From Methylobacterium oryzihabitans (GTDB taxonomy: Bacteria; Pseudomonadota; Alphaproteobacteria; Rhizobiales; Beijerinckiaceae): 64,000 bases of DNA. Numbering within the stretch: the stretch's first letter is position 1; every line of letters starts with the position of its first letter. A program made the translations under genes and the position numbers. A model generated the notes under the pieces. That model searched no databases and was not told where the DNA came from. It worked only from the letters and a program-made list of their open reading frames with translations. Positions 1-8,065 of the stretch are shown here, piece after piece. The stretch covers positions 145,887 through 209,886 of the forward strand of contig NZ_SACP01000009.1 of the NCBI RefSeq assembly GCF_004004555.2, read 5' to 3'.

Positions 1-1221
1 CAGGGTCTCCAGGGCGTAGGCTTCGTAGAGGGCCGCCTCGGCGGCGAGCGTCGCGGGCAGCTCCTCGATCACCTTGTAGGCGATCTCCGAAGCGGTGACG
101 TCGGCGGCAGCCGCCGAGGCGACCTGGGGCGAGGGGAGGGAGCGCGGGGCCGGCCCCGGCTTGCGGGAAAGCCCCGGGATCGAAGCCCGGCGGGCCGGTG
201 CGGCGGCCGGCTCCAGGCGGGCCGGGACATGAGCCAGAACAGCGGCCAGCAGCCCGGCCACATCCTCCATCAGGCCGAGCGGAGCGACGTGCGTACCCGT
301 CTCGCCGGCGGGCAGGCGGTCGAAGACGTGGAGGCGCACGTCGACGCTGGTGCCGTGCTTGGCATAGGCCCGCCCTGACAGGCCGGCGGAGAACACAAGC
401 CGCCCGCCGCGCTCGCCAAGCGCCGCGAAGGCCTTGGCCGCGCCCGAGCGATCGGGCCGGAAGCTCTCGCCGGTGATGGCGACCAGGCGCCCGCCGCGGG
501 GGAGCCGCGAGAGGGCCGAGCGCAGGTGATCGCCGGTCGCGTCGCGATACCGGCCTTCGACCTGTGCCGCGACCGAGAAGGGCGGGTTCATCAGGACCAC
601 GCTCGGCGCCAGGTCCTCGGCCAGGCGGTCGTGGATCTGCGCCGCGTCGAGCTGCGTGACCGAACCGGCCGGGTAGAGCGCCGCGAGCAGGCCCGCCCGG
701 GTCGCGGCGAGCTCGTTGAGGTGGAGGCGTGCGCCCGCAAGCTCGGCGTGGACCGCGAGCAGGCCCGTTCCGGCCGACGGCTCCAGCAGCACCTCGCTCG
801 GCCGCAAGCCGCAGGCGAGGGCCGCGACGTAGCCGAGGGGAAGGGGAGTTGAGAACTGCTGGAGCGCCTCGCTCCCCTCGCTGCGCCGGGTGTGGGTCGG
901 CAGCATGCCGGCGATCCGGGCGAGCATCGCGAGCCGGCCGGCCGGGGTCGCGGCCTTGGCGCGGATCGCCGGCCAGAACCGGCGCAGGAACAGCACCTGG
1001 GCGACCTCGCCGGCCTCGTAGGCGTCCTTCCATAGCCACAGACCCGAGACGTCGCTGCCGCCGCAGGCGGCCTCCATCGCCGTCCGCAGGGCGGCGGTCT
1101 CGATCGCCCGGCCCTGCGCCAGCGCGTCAGCGAGGCGGGTGCCGGCCTCGACGATGGCGGCCGGGCTCGGGGTAAGGGCGGTGCTCGCCTGGAAGTCCTT
1201 GGCGCTGATCGAGAAGTTCAT
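1..1221 (-). CDS. Methyltransferase/helicase (strawberry-notch-type) N-terminal part, partial
   Basis: Open frame of 407 codons running off the left edge, with ATG at 1221. A class I SAM-dependent methyltransferase domain is visible: motif I EPSAGTGLLA at about residue 150 and the catalytic NPPF motif of N6-adenine-type enzymes (VVLMNPPFS) at about residue 210. In alphaproteobacterial plasmids this domain sits at the N-terminus of a protein of about 1,400-1,500 residues whose C-terminal half is a SNF2/strawberry-notch helicase; that half would lie outside the window, so the full identity is inferred. It is upstream-most on the minus strand, with a two-box GA-rich leader at 1257-1304. Role unproven; probably plasmid DNA modification or anti-restriction. 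Confidence 0.72.
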   Translation of the reverse strand, partial: MNFSISAKDFQASTALTPSPAAIVEAGTRLADALAQGRAIETAALRTAMEAACGGSDVSGLWLWKDAYEAGEVAQVLFLRRFWPAIRAKAATPAGRLAMLARIAGMLPTHTRRSEGSEALQQFSTPLPLGYVAALACGLRPSEVLLEPSAGTGLLAVHAELAGARLHLNELAATRAGLLAALYPAGSVTQLDAAQIHDRLAEDLAPSVVLMNPPFSVAAQVEGRYRDATGDHLRSALSRLPRGGRLVAITGESFRPDRSGAAKAFAALGERGGRLVFSAGLSGRAYAKHGTSVDVRLHVFDRLPAGETGTHVAPLGLMEDVAGLLAAVLAHVPARLEPAAAPARRASIPGLSRKPGPAPRSLPSPQVASAAAADVTASEIAYKVIEELPATLAAEAALYEAYALETL

Positions 1222-1256
1222 TGGCGCGGCTCCTGTCAGATCGTGCCGGACCGCGT

Positions 1257-1304
1257 GGCTCTCTCTCGTCCTCGCGTCGGCTTAATCCCCGACAGGGCTC
1301 CTCT
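1257..1304 (-). promoter_or_regulatory. Two-box GA-rich leader before the methyltransferase/helicase gene
   Basis: On the minus strand, box 1 AGAGGAGCC (1296-1304) is followed 28 bases later by box 2 GAGAGAGAGCC (1257-1267), which lies about 36 bases before the ATG at 1221. The same two boxes with similar spacing precede the ParB, 125-residue and ArdC genes. Function unknown. Confidence 0.4.
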
Positions 1305-1316
1305 TCCTCTCAACTC

Positions 1317-1334
1317 GCGGGACTTTAATCCCGC
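1317..1334. promoter_or_regulatory. Perfect palindrome GCGGGA-N6-TCCCGC
   Basis: GCGGGA (1317-1322), spacer CTTTAA, TCCCGC (1329-1334). It lies between the divergent methyltransferase/helicase and MucR-like genes, so it may be an operator for one or both. No U-tract follows, which argues against a terminator. Confidence 0.4.
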
Positions 1335-1402
1335 AGTGCAGTATCGGGGACACACCAGGCCCCCTTCCACACAGTCACTTCCTTTCGGAATGGTTAAGAC
1401 CA

Positions 1403-2098
1403 TTGACCGATGGCCGAGTCATGCGCTTGCATGGAACAGTCAGACACAGCGGAGGGATTCGTCGGTTGAACCGGCCGCAATCGAATGGAGACGCCGAGAT
1501 CGTGCGCTGCACGGCTCGGATCGTGATGGGATACGTCGCCGGCAACCGCTTGCCGGCCGCTGATCTCGCCACGCTCATCACGACGGTGTCGAAGGCGCTC
1601 AGGTCTCCGCACGACTTCGAGGTCGCCACGGCGACGCCCGTGATCGCCCAGGCCGTACCCAAGGTGTCCTACGTCGCATCGGACTATCCCCGCCCGCAGG
1701 TCCCGGCGCGCCTCCTTTCGCTCAAGGAGATCGCGGACTCGGTCCAGGAAACCTACCTCGTCTGCTTCGAGGACGGCGAGCACTACCGGATGCTGGCTCG
1801 GCATCTTCGGCTGTTCGGCCTGACGCCCGACGCCTACCGTGAGAAGTGGGGCCTGCCCGACGACTACCCGATGATGCCGGCGGCCCACCTCAAGCATCGC
1901 GCCGAGCTCGCCCGGCAGCGCAACCTCGGGAAGCACGATCGCAGCACGGCCAAACCGCGAAGGAAGTCCGCCATCACCGCGAAGACGCAGACGCGGGGCG
2001 CTGAGGACCCACCCAAACCGAAGCCCTACAGCGTGGGTCTCACCCGAGGCGGGTGGCGCCGGCAGGGCGACGTGGGACAGGGTGCGAGCCCGGGCTGA
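1403..2098 (+). CDS. MucR/Ros-family transcriptional regulator
   Basis: A 231-residue protein. Residues about 30-70 (EIVRCTARIVMGYVAGNRL...DLATLITTVSKAL) and 117-177 (YLVCFEDGEHYRMLARHLR, then LTPDAYREKWGLPDDYPM) match the conserved MucR/Ros N-terminal helix and prokaryotic zinc-finger region. MucR proteins are DNA-binding global regulators in Rhizobiales. The expected second finger cysteine is replaced (C-F-E-D-G instead of C-x2-C), so zinc binding may be lost, as in some known MucR homologues. The basic tail after residue 180 is longer than usual. The N-terminal start is uncertain: residues 1-28 have no family match, so a start downstream of 1403 is possible. Confidence 0.85.
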   Translation: MTDGRVMRLHGTVRHSGGIRRLNRPQSNGDAEIVRCTARIVMGYVAGNRLPAADLATLITTVSKALRSPHDFEVATATPVIAQAVPKVSYVASDYPRPQVPARLLSLKEIADSVQETYLVCFEDGEHYRMLARHLRLFGLTPDAYREKWGLPDDYPMMPAAHLKHRAELARQRNLGKHDRSTAKPRRKSAITAKTQTRGAEDPPKPKPYSVGLTRGGWRRQGDVGQGASPG

Positions 2099-2128
2099 TG
2101 CCCGGCCCGGTGCGGATCTTGGGCGAGA

Positions 2129-2434
2129 TCAGGCCGCCGCCTTCACCCCGCGCCTCCACGCGATGCGTGCGTCGCGGCTGGCGTTGGCGAGGGTCTTGAG
2201 CAGATCACCGTGGCAGGCCAGGGGCGCGCACCAGCACACGAGATCGCGCCCGCGCAGCTCGTCCAGCGCGCGCAGCAGCAGGTGCTGGTCGGCCAGCCAC
2301 CGCCCGTACTTCTCGATCACCTCGGCGCGGGTCCCGTCCTTGCCGATGACGAACGGGTTGCCCCATTTCGAGCCGCGGCCGATGTAGACGGCCCCATCGT
2401 GGGTTCCGGTCCGTTTGTTCAGAACTCGACACAT
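2129..2434 (-). CDS. DUF4326 domain-containing protein
   Basis: A 101-residue single-domain protein. DDGAVYIGR-like start (GAVYIGRGSKWGNPF) followed by a helical stretch and RDLVCWCAPLACHGDLL is the DUF4326 signature, with conserved G-S-K-W-G-N-P-F and C-W-C...C-H-G-D. Function is unknown; the family is common on plasmids and phages. The ATG at 2434 is the first in frame. It is downstream of the large parB on the same strand, 186 bases away, so co-transcription is possible. Confidence 0.8.
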   Translation of the reverse strand: MCRVLNKRTGTHDGAVYIGRGSKWGNPFVIGKDGTRAEVIEKYGRWLADQHLLLRALDELRGRDLVCWCAPLACHGDLLKTLANASRDARIAWRRGVKAAA

Positions 2435-2620
2435 CGTCCTGCTCCCGATCGCTGATGCGTCGTGGCGACCGCGGTCGAGGGGGCGGGGTCACGCGAGCCT
2501 TCAGGCGAGCGGGAACGGCCTGCCCGTTGACCCCGACCCCGCCGCGGTCATGCAGGACGCTCGTAGCGAGCGGGGATCGGGACGGGTCCGAGCGCAAGGC
2601 CCGCACCCGTCCATGGCCGC

Positions 2621-4873
2621 TCACTCGGCGGCGATGGCATACCCCATGTTGCCGTCGGCCGAGCCGTCCTCGCCGTTGAGGAAGGGCGGAAGCGGCTCGC
2701 TCGGCTCGGACCCGGCCTCCTCCGCAGCGTCGCCGAGGAACGCCGGCAGTGCGACCTCCGCGATCGCCGTCGCCTCATCGGATTCAGCGGTCTTGGCCGG
2801 GGCCGTCGCCCCCTCGGCACTCAGGCCGGGCGTGCGCAGCAGATCGGGCAGCCAGCCGCTGTCGGCCATCAGCCGCTCGGCTTCGCGCGCCATATCGGCC
2901 TTCTTGAGGTGGTCGAGGAGCTGGGCCTTGTCCTCCCCCTTGGCCTCGCGCACCGCGGCCAGGATCTTGCCCTTCGTCACTCGCGAGAAGTAGTTCGCCG
3001 CCGTCGGATGCCAGTCGCGGGTCATGTCGAGTCCGACGAGTTGGGCGAGCTGGTCGGCGTGCGGCATCACCTCGGCAGGCCGCCGATCGTATTGCGTGTG
3101 CATCGCGTTGATGCTGAGGCCCGCGCAGAGCGCGAACAGGTCCGTGCGCTGCTCGGGGCCTAAGTCGACCAGGAAGTCCCAGATTGCGCGGTGGTCGGCC
3201 GGCAGGCGCCGCGCCCACGCCTCACGCTTGACGCCGAGGGCACTCGCCGGCCGGTAGGCGTCGAGGCCCTGGACGGTGTGGTCGGGCCGGGCCGAACTGG
3301 TGGAGACCTCCAGGCACGACGCGGCGCGGTAGCCGGTGACGATCACCCGGATCACCATGGCGTGCACGACCGCGATGAAGGCCGCCTCGGGGTCGTCGGC
3401 CAGCGCCTCGCGCAGCGCGATCGTGCGGTAGGTGGTCAGCTCGATCCGGTGCTGCTCGGAGAGCGGGCGCTCGACCTCTTCCGGCTCGGGCGCAGGGGCA
3501 GACGCGGGCGTGCCGCCCCCGATCGTGATGACCGTGCGCATCACCGCCGGAGCCGGGGCAGCGACACTGCCCGAGGGGGACGCGACCGGCTCGCTGATCG
3601 GCGCCGGCGCCGCTCCGGCCGCGACCGCGGCGGAGTCCGTTCCCGGCGGGGTCTCCGTCTCCGCCCGGGGCTCGTCCTCGGGCCGGACGTAGCCGCGGCG
3701 CACCTTCGGCGTACCGTCGTAGTCGAGGGTGACGAAGGCGCCGGCGATCGCGATGTCGGCCGGGTCGTAGATCTCGGCACGCGCCTCGAACGCGGCGATG
3801 TCCTTCTCCAGCTTGGCCATCCGATGCGCGGCGTCGGCGGGCCACTCCTCGTCGCCGTAGCCGTGCTCGTTGTCGAGCTGCTCACGCTCAGCCAGAGCCG
3901 CCTCGAACGCCTCGGCCTCGGCTTCGCTCAGGTCGGAGCGGGTCGGCAGGGCACGCAGGCCGTAGACGCGGCTCGCCATCAGCGAGAGCGACACCTCGAT
4001 CCACTTCCAGCCCTCGGCCGCCACGGTGGCGCCGAACTCGGCCAGCTTCGCCTCGGCCAAGCGGTCGAGCAGCGCGGGATCCTGGAACCACTCGTCGCCG
4101 CGCTCCGTGAACAGGTCGCGCAGGACAACGCCGCCAGCGGCCTCGTAGGCGTCCTGGCCGACGAAGATCGCCCGGGGCTCGCCCATGCTCACCGTGCGCT
4201 CGGTCAGGGCCTGCCGGATCCCCCAGTTGCTCAAGGCGCCTCGCTTCTTCAACGCCTCCCAGACCTGGACCTGGCGCGCCTGATCCTCCGTGACCGAGAA
4301 CGCCATCAGGCATTCCAGCGTCATCTCGCCAGCGCCGTAGGCCTCGAGCAGGACCGGGCTGATCCCGGCGAGCCGCAGGCGCTGACCGACGATCCGCTCC
4401 GTCACGAAGAACCGGGCCGCGATATCGGCGTGGGGCATGCCGGCGTCGGCGAGCGCCTTGAACGCGCGGAACTGGTCGAGCGGGTGCAGGGCCTCGCGGT
4501 GGGCGTTCTCGGCCAGCGAGTCCTCCTCGGCACTGATCGCGCTGTCGGCTGCGCGCACGATGCAGGGCACCTTGACGCCCTTGGCCATGCGGCGGGTCTT
4601 CACCAGATGCTCCAGCGCCCGGAAGCGGCGTCCGCCGGCGGGCACCTCGTAGCGGCCGGTCTCCTGACCCGCCTCGTCGAGGATCGGACGGACGTTCAGG
4701 TTTTGCATCAGGCCGCGGTGGGCGATGTCGTTCGCCAGATCCTCAATGCTCTGCCCGTGGGCGATCCGACGCACGTTCGCCTGGCTCAAGACGAGCTTCT
4801 CGAACGGGATCGCGACCGCCTCGGTCAGCGTGATCTTCGCAACGGCCTTCGTGCTAGTCTTCGCGCTGGTCAT
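2621..4873 (-). CDS. Long ParB/RepB/Spo0J-family partition-like protein
   Basis: A 750-residue protein. The N-terminal ParB domain spans about residues 17-140: IPFEKLVLSQANVRR, the CTP-binding-type box GGRRFRALE (canonical GERRxRA) and ENAHREALHPLDQF (canonical ENxQRxxLxPxExA). The KorB-like helix-turn-helix follows at about 140-215 (HADIAARFFVTERIVGQRLRLAGI). The remaining 500 residues are acidic and Ala/Pro-rich with no recognised domain. Plasmid ParB proteins usually have about 300-350 residues, but this long form occurs on alphaproteobacterial plasmids without an adjacent parA. No parA is in the window, so it may act in gene regulation rather than segregation. Confidence 0.85.
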   Translation of the reverse strand: MTSAKTSTKAVAKITLTEAVAIPFEKLVLSQANVRRIAHGQSIEDLANDIAHRGLMQNLNVRPILDEAGQETGRYEVPAGGRRFRALEHLVKTRRMAKGVKVPCIVRAADSAISAEEDSLAENAHREALHPLDQFRAFKALADAGMPHADIAARFFVTERIVGQRLRLAGISPVLLEAYGAGEMTLECLMAFSVTEDQARQVQVWEALKKRGALSNWGIRQALTERTVSMGEPRAIFVGQDAYEAAGGVVLRDLFTERGDEWFQDPALLDRLAEAKLAEFGATVAAEGWKWIEVSLSLMASRVYGLRALPTRSDLSEAEAEAFEAALAEREQLDNEHGYGDEEWPADAAHRMAKLEKDIAAFEARAEIYDPADIAIAGAFVTLDYDGTPKVRRGYVRPEDEPRAETETPPGTDSAAVAAGAAPAPISEPVASPSGSVAAPAPAVMRTVITIGGGTPASAPAPEPEEVERPLSEQHRIELTTYRTIALREALADDPEAAFIAVVHAMVIRVIVTGYRAASCLEVSTSSARPDHTVQGLDAYRPASALGVKREAWARRLPADHRAIWDFLVDLGPEQRTDLFALCAGLSINAMHTQYDRRPAEVMPHADQLAQLVGLDMTRDWHPTAANYFSRVTKGKILAAVREAKGEDKAQLLDHLKKADMAREAERLMADSGWLPDLLRTPGLSAEGATAPAKTAESDEATAIAEVALPAFLGDAAEEAGSEPSEPLPPFLNGEDGSADGNMGYAIAAE

Positions 4874-4900
4874 GGTCCGTCATCCCTGGCTCGGGCGGCC

Positions 4901-4949
4901 GGGCTCTCTGTCCGACCTCGAAACCCTCACACAGGCGGAGCCCCCCTCT
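4901..4949 (-). promoter_or_regulatory. Two-box GA-rich leader before the long parB
   Basis: Minus strand: box 1 AGAGGGGGGCTCC (4938-4949) and box 2 GACAGAGAGCCC (4901-4912), which lies about 28 bases before the ATG at 4873. It matches the arrangement before three other backbone genes in this window, with box 1 slightly degenerate. Confidence 0.35.
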
Positions 4950-4987
4950 GACTCCAGAAGGGGGCCGACGGATCGAAGTACGCCGGA

Positions 4988-5467
4988 TCAGGCGGTGACC
5001 TGCCGGGCGGCGCCAGCGGCCACGACCAGGGTCAGCGGCGGCACGGCGGAGGCCTCTGCTTTCTCAAGCCGGGCCATGACATCGGATAGGGTCTCGCCGG
5101 CCTCGTGGCAGTTCCGGAGGGCCGCCAGGGTGATCATCGGCTTGCCGCCGTCGTCGGCCGACTCCTCCACCGGGCTCGCCATGCCCGGCTGCCAGAACTT
5201 CACGCCGGCATCGAACACGCCGGGACGGGCGATCCAAGCGCGGTGGTAGGACAGTCCGTGGTTCCGGCAGAATGCGTCGAGGCCCGGGGTCAGGCCGTAA
5301 TCCTGCGCGTCCTCGAAGGTCAAACTCGTGCCGTTGGCCAGCGCGTCGCGCACGAGTGTGTCGGCCTCTGCGAAGTACACGCTCGCCGCTGCGACCAGTG
5401 CTGTGACGGCCCCAGGGCCCACCATAGCGCCGCCGATGGTCACGGTGGTCATCACGTACTCGCCCAT
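4988..5467 (-). CDS. Hypothetical protein, 159 residues
   Basis: Not recognised. The product has a weakly hydrophobic stretch at residues 10-35 (GAMVGPGAVTALVAAASVYFAEA), a central region rich in aromatic residues (HGLSYHRAWIARPGVF) and a small alanine-rich C-terminus. It starts 13 bases after the stop of the 125-residue gene at 5481-5858, so the two probably form an operon driven by the two-box leader upstream of that gene. Codon use is like the backbone neighbours. No signal peptide or catalytic motif is visible. Confidence 0.6.
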   Translation of the reverse strand: MGEYVMTTVTIGGAMVGPGAVTALVAAASVYFAEADTLVRDALANGTSLTFEDAQDYGLTPGLDAFCRNHGLSYHRAWIARPGVFDAGVKFWQPGMASPVEESADDGGKPMITLAALRNCHEAGETLSDVMARLEKAEASAVPPLTLVVAAGAARQVTA

Positions 5468-5480
5468 GGTGCTCGCTCCT

Positions 5481-5858
5481 TCACCGCGGATCCGCCGGAA
5501 GCCGGCGGTCCTGCACGGGCGAACGGCCCCCCTCAGGCGTGAGGAGGGCCGGCATGGGCGGCGTCAGGCGTCGAGGCCGGGCGAGGACGGTCGGCAGCGA
5601 CAGGCCCGACCGGGACGGGATCGGCTCGCTCGATCCGGACACGATCCGCAGCACCACCGCGCCGGCCGAGGCGAGATCGTGAAGCTCGATCAACACCACG
5701 AGCGCCTCCGCCACGTCTCCGGCGAGGACGCCCAGAGCCTCGTCGACCGAGGCAGCGAAGCGGCGGCCGACCAGCTCGAGGGATGCCGCCTCGAGCACCC
5801 GGTCCGTGTCTTGGACGGAGATGTCGAGGGCCAGGGTGTAGGAAAGGGGGTCGGTCAT
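5481..5858 (-). CDS. Hypothetical protein, 125 residues
   Basis: Not recognised. I chose the ATG at 5858 (MTDPLSYTLALDISVQDTDRV) rather than the longer open frame, because the upstream part overlaps a conserved non-coding leader (5887-5936). The N-terminal 80 residues alternate strands and helices and end in ALVVLIELHDLASAGAVVLRIVSG; the last 45 residues are Pro/Arg-rich and probably disordered. It is the first gene of a likely two-gene unit with the 159-residue protein downstream. Confidence 0.5.
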   Translation of the reverse strand: MTDPLSYTLALDISVQDTDRVLEAASLELVGRRFAASVDEALGVLAGDVAEALVVLIELHDLASAGAVVLRIVSGSSEPIPSRSGLSLPTVLARPRRLTPPMPALLTPEGGRSPVQDRRLPADPR

Positions 5859-5886
5859 GTGCGCTCGATCGGCCAGAAGGGGCTGA

Positions 5887-5936
5887 GAGCCTCTCTCCCA
5901 GCTTGCTGATCCCTCGTCGGAGACGCCGGCTCCTCT
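5887..5936 (-). promoter_or_regulatory. Two-box GA-rich leader before the 125-residue gene
   Basis: Minus strand: box 1 AGAGGAGCC (5928-5936), then about 30 bases, then box 2 GGGAGAGAGGCTC (5887-5899), which is 28 bases before the ATG at 5858. Same order and spacing as at 1257-1304 and 9106-9156. Confidence 0.4.
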
Positions 5937-6227
5937 GCCTCTCGTGAGCTGAAACGCTGGATCGAAGCGGAGCGAGCGCCTATGATCTCTCCGGGGCGGT
6001 ACGCGCCGCCCTGGGGCGTGGAAACCCCTCATTTGACGGTTTGGTGCCGGCCGTCACGGCGCCGATCCTCTGGCCATGCGGCCGGGGGCCTGTGACTATG
6101 TCCAGGCGCTCCGGTGCTAAAGGTCATGGGGACCGTTCAAATGCGGTTTTCCAACCCCCGGCTTGGGATGGTCGAGGCTCGTTAGCGGGGGCGTACCGCG
6201 GACACGGGCCCGTCCGGGGAGCGACCG

Positions 6228-6443
6228 ATGGGGCGACCACGCGATCCCGACGAGGGTGCGCGCCGAGATCTCGATGAACTCGGCCGTGCATACACCGATG
6301 CCCTGACCCAGCGCCGCGCGCACGTGCAGGACGGGCTATTCATCCAGCTCACGACCAACCTCGGCATCATTCTCACGTTGCTCGGCTGGCGTGCGGATCG
6401 AGCGCGCGCCGTGATGCCGTCCAGTCCTGCGACGGGCCCCTGA
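6228..6443 (+). CDS. Small hypothetical protein, 71 residues
   Basis: Not recognised. MGRPRDPDEGARRDLDEL followed by a helix with YTDALTQRRAHVQDGLFIQLTTNLGIILTLLGW. The middle is amphipathic and could be one coiled helix. It is preceded by GGGGAGCGACC, a plausible ribosome binding site 5-10 bases upstream. It is the first of three same-strand small genes (6228-7298). The possibility of chance coding in GC-rich DNA remains. Confidence 0.4.
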   Translation: MGRPRDPDEGARRDLDELGRAYTDALTQRRAHVQDGLFIQLTTNLGIILTLLGWRADRARAVMPSSPATGP

Positions 6444-6465
6444 CTCTCGCCGAGGCTCATCCTCA

Positions 6466-6681
6466 ATGTGCCTGAGACGACGAGCCAAGCGGTGGGCCCG
6501 GGTGCAGGCCCGAGCCCGGATCATGCACCGCCACTACGGCGATCAGGCCTACTTCATCGCGCGCGAGCGGGCTCGCCTGCCGGACGGGCGGCGGGTCCGG
6601 TTCTGGACCCGCGTCGCGATCGAGCTGGCGCGCCTCGAGGCCCGGGCGATCGGCCTTGGCACCGGCGACCGCTGGCGATAG
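6466..6681 (+). CDS. Small basic hypothetical protein, 71 residues
   Basis: Not recognised. Highly basic (many Arg): MCLRRRAKRWARVQARARIMHR, then YGDQAYFIARERARLPDGRR and a C-terminal helix. The segment R-x-R-x-W-T-R-V-A-I-E-L-A-R-L is shaped like a short helical DNA- or RNA-binding peptide. It follows the 71-residue gene at 6228 by 22 bases and precedes the 188-residue gene by 50 bases. Coding status is supported only by composition and position. Confidence 0.4.
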   Translation: MCLRRRAKRWARVQARARIMHRHYGDQAYFIARERARLPDGRRVRFWTRVAIELARLEARAIGLGTGDRWR

Positions 6682-6731
6682 GCGCCCGGTCCGGGAGGCT
6701 CGACACGGATTTCGGGAAACGGAAGGCGACG

Positions 6732-7298
6732 ATGACCGACGACATCGGGGCGCTGCTGCAGCACCTCTGGATCCTGAACGACAAGGACGACGTCCGACAG
6801 GCGCGAGAGGAGGCCTGCGATCCGGCATACGGGATCGCTGCCCTCGATCCGGCGACCACGCTGGCGATGAGCCCGATGCTGCGGGCCCGCTACGCCTTCG
6901 CGGATGCCTGGCACGGCGCGGCGTACGGCCAGACCTGGCTGGCGTTGGGTGCTGTCGCGACCGCCTCCGCCCAGCTCCGCGAGCGCGCCTGGCACCACGC
7001 GCAGATGGAGACCCTGGCTGAGACCTTCCCGAGGGGCATCGACCCGGCCCGGATGGCGCTGTTCGGGATCGACGAAGACAGGGGCGGGGCGACCTACCTG
7101 ATCTGGCGCCCCGACGGTACGGAGCCGATGGTGTGCGCCTTCTACGGTGGCGGGCTCGACATCTTCGCGAGCCTGGGCCGCTACCTCGAATTCCTGATCG
7201 GGGAGCGCGTCCACGACGACAGCGCGGAGCTGCTCGCCGCGGCGGGGGTTCGGGTGCGGCCCGTCGCGCAGAGCCTGGTTCCGGACAACATCCCTTAG
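6732..7298 (+). CDS. Hypothetical protein, 188 residues
   Basis: Not recognised. The ATG at 6732 (MTDDIGALLQHLWILND) is chosen because GGAAGG lies 7 bases upstream and the upstream extension is Arg/Pro-rich noise. The protein is largely helical, with a Trp/Ala-rich middle (AFADAWHGAAYGQTWLALGA) and a C-terminal beta segment (GATYLIWRPDGTEPMVCAFYGGGLDIFASLGRYL is split by loops). No signal peptide or catalytic motif. It converges with the 256-residue gene, overlapping its stop by 4 bases (7295-7298). Confidence 0.55.
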   Translation: MTDDIGALLQHLWILNDKDDVRQAREEACDPAYGIAALDPATTLAMSPMLRARYAFADAWHGAAYGQTWLALGAVATASAQLRERAWHHAQMETLAETFPRGIDPARMALFGIDEDRGGATYLIWRPDGTEPMVCAFYGGGLDIFASLGRYLEFLIGERVHDDSAELLAAAGVRVRPVAQSLVPDNIP

Positions 7299-8065
7299 AG
7301 ATCGGGCCGGCTGGCCATCGCGTCGAACCGCCGGACGATCACCGGCCGGGTGTCCTCTCCTTGAGCGAGGCGCTGGATCAGGGCCAGTTCGGCGTCCGAG
7401 CAGGGGCCCCGCACCGCGATGTCGACCCAATGCCCGCTGCGACCGACATGGCTGTCGCGCAGGCGGTGGTCGGAGGAGGTGTAGAACGACTCGTTCGGCT
7501 CGATCAGCCGCACGCGCGAGGTCAGGAACAGGATCCCCGAGCCGAGATTGCCGCAGAACAGGCGCTCGTCGGCGGCGACGGTCTTCGGCCCGCCACCCAC
7601 CGTGCGCTGGCCGATCTGCCGGAAGGCCTCCCCGAACGTGCTCGGGTTCGGGGTCGTCCGGGGGGTGAGTGTGTGCCGACCGCCCCACGGAGGCCGCGCC
7701 GGGTCGATCCGTCCGGTCGCGATTTCATGCAGCAGGGTGCCGAGGTAGCTCGGGTCGGCCGCATACGGGCAGATCCGCCACAGCGCCCGGATCGCCCTGC
7801 GACTGCCGGCCGGGTACTCGAACAGGCGCGCGCGGACCCGGCGCCAGCCCTCGGCCCGCCGCCGCCGGCCGTCCCGCTGCTGGCGCTCCCACTGCCCGGT
7901 GCGCCGAACCATCTCCTCGTCGACGTCGAACTGGCGCTCGGCGATCGCCGCGGCGAAGAGGGGGAGGGCTGCCTGCTCGCGGACCTGCCTGCGCCGGTAC
8001 GCCGCGCGTTTGCGCGACGTGTCCTCGAAGGCCGTCGGCCGCGGCCAGCGCTTGAAGCGCATCAC
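7295..8065 (-). CDS. Hypothetical protein, 256 residues, in operon with ardC
   Basis: Not recognised by family. Basic N-terminus (MMRFKRWPRPTAFEDTSRKR), helical first 100 residues with many Arg/Gln, then FDPSYLGTLLHEIATGRI-like and a C-terminal beta-rich part with FCGNLGSGILFLTS and DIAVRGPCSDAELALIQRLA. Its ATG overlaps the stop of ardC by 4 bases (8062-8065), so the two are translationally coupled and transcribed together from the ArdC leader. Probably a plasmid accessory protein working with ArdC; this is inference from position only. Confidence 0.55.
   Translation of the reverse strand: MMRFKRWPRPTAFEDTSRKRAAYRRRQVREQAALPLFAAAIAERQFDVDEEMVRRTGQWERQQRDGRRRRAEGWRRVRARLFEYPAGSRRAIRALWRICPYAADPSYLGTLLHEIATGRIDPARPPWGGRHTLTPRTTPNPSTFGEAFRQIGQRTVGGGPKTVAADERLFCGNLGSGILFLTSRVRLIEPNESFYTSSDHRLRDSHVGRSGHWVDIAVRGPCSDAELALIQRLAQGEDTRPVIVRRFDAMASRPDL

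Noticed and set aside
3191..4951. 586-codon open frame on the plus strand opposite parB
   Set aside because: Arg/Gly/Leu-rich antisense frame of a GC-rich gene; the minus strand has clear ParB motifs.
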